In this document: positions 61,314 to 64,000 of the stretch, in pieces
How the letters are laid out: each line of letters opens with the position of its first letter
Numbering within the stretch: the first letter of the stretch is position 1
Source: Streptantibioticus rubrisoli
Lineage (GTDB): Bacteria > Actinomycetota > Actinomycetes > Streptomycetales > Streptomycetaceae
Direction: 5' to 3'
DNA: 64,000 nucleotides
Assembly (NCBI RefSeq): GCF_024436055.1
Contig: NZ_JANFNH010000007.1
Coordinates: forward strand, 1 to 64,000
Program-made: the position numbers and the translations under genes
The notes under the pieces: generated by a model
Told to the model about the DNA's origin: nothing
Seen by the model: the letters and a program-made list of their open reading frames with translations, nothing else
The model's database searches: none

Positions 61314-62651
61314 ATGGATGCGCACTATCTCTGGCTCGTCGTCCTCGTCCTGGCGGCGGTCGCCTACCTGACGCGACGGCGCTGGGAACCCTGGCTCGCC
61401 GGGCGCGGTATCGACGTGCGGAGTATCCCCTGGCGCTGGTACCTGCTCGGCTACCCGGCAACCGTGATCCGAATGCGGCTGACATGGCGTCAGACCTGCC
61501 TGCTGAATGACTTGTCCATATCCCCGCGCGGGAACCGGGGGGTTCTCGGGGGCCTGGTCGTCCAGGGCAGTGCGCTGCGGCAGATCCCGCCACGACTGGG
61601 ATTGCCTCGGCCCACCCGCGGGGGCCTGGTCGTCCGCATCGGCCTGCATGCCGGGCAAACACCATCCCCGTTCTATCGGGCGGTAGACGCTCTGGCACAT
61701 GCATGGGCGGTCTACGGGGTGCGTGTCAGCTCCCCGGAACGTGGCTACGTGGTGCTGACCGTCACCGCCCGCGATCCCCTGGCCGGTGCGGCGACCGAGG
61801 AAACCGAGCGGGCGCAACCTCCTCGACTGCTGGTCGCGCGGGTCGGTCGCCTGGAAAGCGGCGGCGGCTGGCTGATCGATTTCCGGATGGTCGCTCACTG
61901 GCTGGTCGTCGGCGCTACCCGATCCGGCAAATCCACCTGGCTCGGTGCACTGCTGGTCGCGCTCGCCGGACAACCGGTGGCCCTGGTCGGCATCGACTGT
62001 AAAGGCGGGCTGGAACTGTCGCCATGGCTCCCCCGACTGTCCGCGCTGGCCATCAACCGGAAACAGGCCAGATCGCTCCTCGATGCGCTGGCCACAGAGC
62101 TGGACAAGCGCATGGCCGTGTGCCGGATAGCCGGGGTGCGCAACATCTGGGAGTTGAGCGACGATGAACGCCCGGTGCCCCTGGTCCTGGTCGTGGATGA
62201 GATAGCGGAGCTGTACCTGTCGGACGGATCCAGGGAAGCCCGAGACGAGGTCACGGCGTGCTCGGTGCTGCTGCTGCGGCTGGCACAACTCGGCGCCGCT
62301 CTCGGACTTCACCTCGTGGTCGCCGGTCAGCGATTCGGCGCCGAACTCGGTCCCGGAGTAACGGCGCTGCGGGCTCAACTCTCCGGACGCATAGCGCACC
62401 GCGTGAACGATCCGACGACGGCGGAAATGGCACTCGGCGACATGGCACCAGACGCCGTCGACGCCGCCCAGATGATCACCGAGCACGAACAAGGGGTGGC
62501 GATCACCACCATTGGCGGCCGGTGGCTGCGGGCTCGCTCCCACATGGTCACCACCGATGAGGCGCGCGCTATCGCTGCCCAACACGCAGACCTTCGGCCG
62601 GACTTCCCGGCACTTGTATCCGCCACAGCAGAAGGAATCGAGGCGGAATGA
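61314..62651 (+). CDS. TraSA/TraB-like FtsK-SpoIIIE DNA translocase
   Basis: This 445-residue protein has an N-terminal membrane segment (LWLVVLVLAAVAYL) and an FtsK-type motor with Walker A GATRSGKST (near residue 200) and Walker B PLVLVVDEIAEL, then QLGAALGLHLVVAGQRF. In Streptomyces conjugation one such protein moves double-stranded DNA through a hexameric pore from donor to recipient. It is placed in an operon after two small proteins and overlaps a small membrane protein. No gamma/winged-helix domain separate from the C-terminal part can be picked out by eye. Confidence 0.9.
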   Translation: MDAHYLWLVVLVLAAVAYLTRRRWEPWLAGRGIDVRSIPWRWYLLGYPATVIRMRLTWRQTCLLNDLSISPRGNRGVLGGLVVQGSALRQIPPRLGLPRPTRGGLVVRIGLHAGQTPSPFYRAVDALAHAWAVYGVRVSSPERGYVVLTVTARDPLAGAATEETERAQPPRLLVARVGRLESGGGWLIDFRMVAHWLVVGATRSGKSTWLGALLVALAGQPVALVGIDCKGGLELSPWLPRLSALAINRKQARSLLDALATELDKRMAVCRIAGVRNIWELSDDERPVPLVLVVDEIAELYLSDGSREARDEVTACSVLLLRLAQLGAALGLHLVVAGQRFGAELGPGVTALRAQLSGRIAHRVNDPTTAEMALGDMAPDAVDAAQMITEHEQGVAITTIGGRWLRARSHMVTTDEARAIAAQHADLRPDFPALVSATAEGIEAE

Positions 62652-62854
62652 AAACAACACCCCTCAACCCGGCAGAAATCTACGTCGTTGAGATCGTCCT
62701 GTTCACTATCTGGTTCATGGCCGTACGAAGCAAGGAAATCCGCGTATGGATGGTCGTCGTCATCGGCGTCTTCTTCTTCGAAATCGGCATGACCCCCGTG
62801 GGCTACGGCGTCGCCTGGGTCGTCAACGGAATCTTGCATCTCTTCCTCCCCTGA
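62648..62854 (+). CDS. small membrane protein (68 aa), Spd-like by context
   Basis: The protein has two hydrophobic segments (AEIYVVEIVLFTIWFMAV; VWMVVVIGVFFFEIGM) and a third short one near the end. Its ATG overlaps the translocase stop (ATGA). Small membrane proteins at this place take part in intramycelial plasmid spread (Spd proteins); that role is inferred from position. Confidence 0.7.
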   Translation: MKTTPLNPAEIYVVEIVLFTIWFMAVRSKEIRVWMVVVIGVFFFEIGMTPVGYGVAWVVNGILHLFLP

Positions 62855-62987
62855 ACGGGGGGACGCGCCAACTGTCCACGTGCGGCGGGGACTTGCCCTC
62901 CGCGACCGACAAGGAACCCATGGCTTCCCCACCCCATTCCAGTCTCCGCGCCGTGCGTTGGGGCGCTCCTCTTGGAAGGTCTCCGCC

Positions 62988-64000
62988 GTGATCGGTAACC
63001 CCCACATCGACACTCAAGCGCGGCGCTCAGTTCTCGAACAGACTGAGCGCCAGCGCACGCTTTCCCCCACCATCGCCGATATGGTCCGCGTAGCCAACGA
63101 GCCGGGCTTTCGCCGGTGGCTGGAACAAATACGCGCTACCGGCGGCTGCGCACACCCCATTTACCTATCCGGGCATACCACCTGGGCTGACCCGGTATCC
63201 GGCGACATCATTCGGCGCTACTCCACCGAATCCGAGCCTGCCGGGCGGCTTGCCCTGCGGTGCAACAACCGGCGGTCCTCGCGCTGTGAGCCGTGCTCCT
63301 ACCTGCACGCTGGCGACACGTACCACCTGGTGCGCTCGGGCCTGACCGGCGGTAAGGGTGTCCCGGCCGAAGTCCGAGAGCATCCCCGGTTGTTCGTGAC
63401 GCTGACAGCTCCGTCCTTCGGCAGGGTGCACCGTGCGGACGGCCGGTGCCATCCTCGACGCCACGGCGGCCTGTGCGATCACGGGCGCCCGCTCGGCTGC
63501 GGCCAGACCCACCAAGACACCGACGCTTGCGTCGGCCAGCCGCTGTGCCCGGACTGCTACGACTACGCGGGGCACGTGCTCTGGCATGCCCTGGCAGGCA
63601 CGCTGTGGTCCCGCTGGGCACACGCCGTACGGCGTCACCTGGCGACCGCTGCGGGCATCCCACAGACTCATTTCCCGCGCTACGCCCGACTGTCATTCGC
63701 CAAAGTCGCGGAGTTCCAACGGCGCGGCGCCGTGCACTTTCACGCGGTCATACGCCTCGACGGACCAGACGGCCCGGACACGCCCCCACCGCCATGGGGC
63801 ACCGCCGAACGGCTGCAAGAGGCGGTCCTAGCGGCCACTGGGCAGGTAGCTGTGCACGCCCCCTACTCGCCAGCCGTCGGCGACCGAGTCGTCAAGTGGG
63901 GCACACAAGTAGACGTACACCCGATACAAGCGGTCGGCGACGCGGTGGTAAGCGATGACACGGTAGCGGCGTACGTCGCGAAATACACATCGAAAAGCGT
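62988..64000 (+). CDS. RepSA-like rolling-circle replication initiator (partial, runs off the window)
   Basis: From GTG 62988 (GGAAGG, 8 nt upstream) an uninterrupted frame runs to the window end, 337 codons. It has Cys clusters in the middle (RCEPCSYLH; CDHGRPLGCG; PLCPDCYDY), the metal-binding HUH motif VHFHAVIRLDG, and YVAKYTSKS with the catalytic tyrosine region. This is the RepSA initiator of pSAM2-like elements, which nicks a double-strand origin. Xis and integrase genes would be expected downstream. Confidence 0.88.
   Translation, partial: MIGNPHIDTQARRSVLEQTERQRTLSPTIADMVRVANEPGFRRWLEQIRATGGCAHPIYLSGHTTWADPVSGDIIRRYSTESEPAGRLALRCNNRRSSRCEPCSYLHAGDTYHLVRSGLTGGKGVPAEVREHPRLFVTLTAPSFGRVHRADGRCHPRRHGGLCDHGRPLGCGQTHQDTDACVGQPLCPDCYDYAGHVLWHALAGTLWSRWAHAVRRHLATAAGIPQTHFPRYARLSFAKVAEFQRRGAVHFHAVIRLDGPDGPDTPPPPWGTAERLQEAVLAATGQVAVHAPYSPAVGDRVVKWGTQVDVHPIQAVGDAVVSDDTVAAYVAKYTSKS

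Noticed and set aside
61308-62660. 450-codon minus-strand frame opposite the TraSA-like gene
   Set aside because: Shadow of a gene with clear Walker motifs on the plus strand.

Overview
The window is high-GC DNA from a Streptomyces-like actinomycete. The evidence is strong GC bias at third codon positions, frequent GTG and TTG starts, DasR-type operators in front of two secreted chitinases, ANTAR, ROK and GntR regulators, Scr1-type XRE/DUF397 gene pairs, and the core of a pSAM2-like integrative conjugative element (AICE). Bases 1 to about 46,380 read as chromosome with a few small remnants. From about 46,385 to the right edge the DNA is a mosaic mobile island with somewhat lower GC in places.

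Left part (1-17,550). A PAS-GGDEF-EAL cyclic-di-GMP protein is followed by a GH18 chitinase with paired dre operators and a luciferase-like oxidoreductase. A catabolic block comes next: two maleate isomerase/arylmalonate decarboxylase-like proteins on the minus strand, then a divergent D-hydroxyacid dehydrogenase and amidase, a DUF3830 protein, a DsbA-like protein, an ehuBCDA-type polar amino acid ABC importer and an IclR regulator. The natural substrate is unknown. A second GH18 chitinase and two near-identical tRNA-Lys(CTT) genes close this part.

Middle part (17,551-46,380). There is a MarR-controlled ABC-2 exporter and then a sulfur block: sulfide:quinone oxidoreductase, persulfide dioxygenase-rhodanese, GntR, rhodanese, TauE exporter, and a homologue of the mycobacterial cysteine desulfhydrase Cds1. 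Further on are an M1 aminopeptidase, a PbpA-like transpeptidase, a GAF-ANTAR protein, a DUF6247 module with a nonsense-interrupted gene, and a HAD-IIA phosphatase. An aminoethylphosphonate-type cluster follows whose transporter has collapsed by an internal deletion. Then come a ROK repressor with an unusual proline/threonine repeat insertion, a Gfo/Idh/MocA oxidoreductase, a fumarylacetoacetase-like enzyme, a second YidC, DUF445, an SGNH esterase, and an ABC-2 ATPase whose permease partner is cut off at the island junction. Five copies of a roughly 70-115 bp intergenic repeat sit just downstream of stop codons, all in the same orientation relative to the gene they follow.

Island (about 46,385-64,000, continuing to the right). 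It holds an IS630-derived MITE, two secreted beta-helix proteins in inverted orientation, IS5-family remnants, a complete IS5-like element that appears to enclose a DUF6082 passenger gene, and a six-gene minus-strand operon with a radical SAM enzyme carrying a Cys/Pro-rich tail and a PCMT-like methyltransferase. An XRE-DUF397 pair and two secreted SH3-like proteins follow. The AICE core is a KorSA-like GntR repressor, two small proteins, a TraSA/FtsK-like translocase, a small membrane protein and a RepSA-like initiator that runs off the window. An identical 17-bp motif precedes both SH3-like genes and the transfer operon, which suggests one repressor controls both. The excision and integration genes would be expected beyond the right edge.
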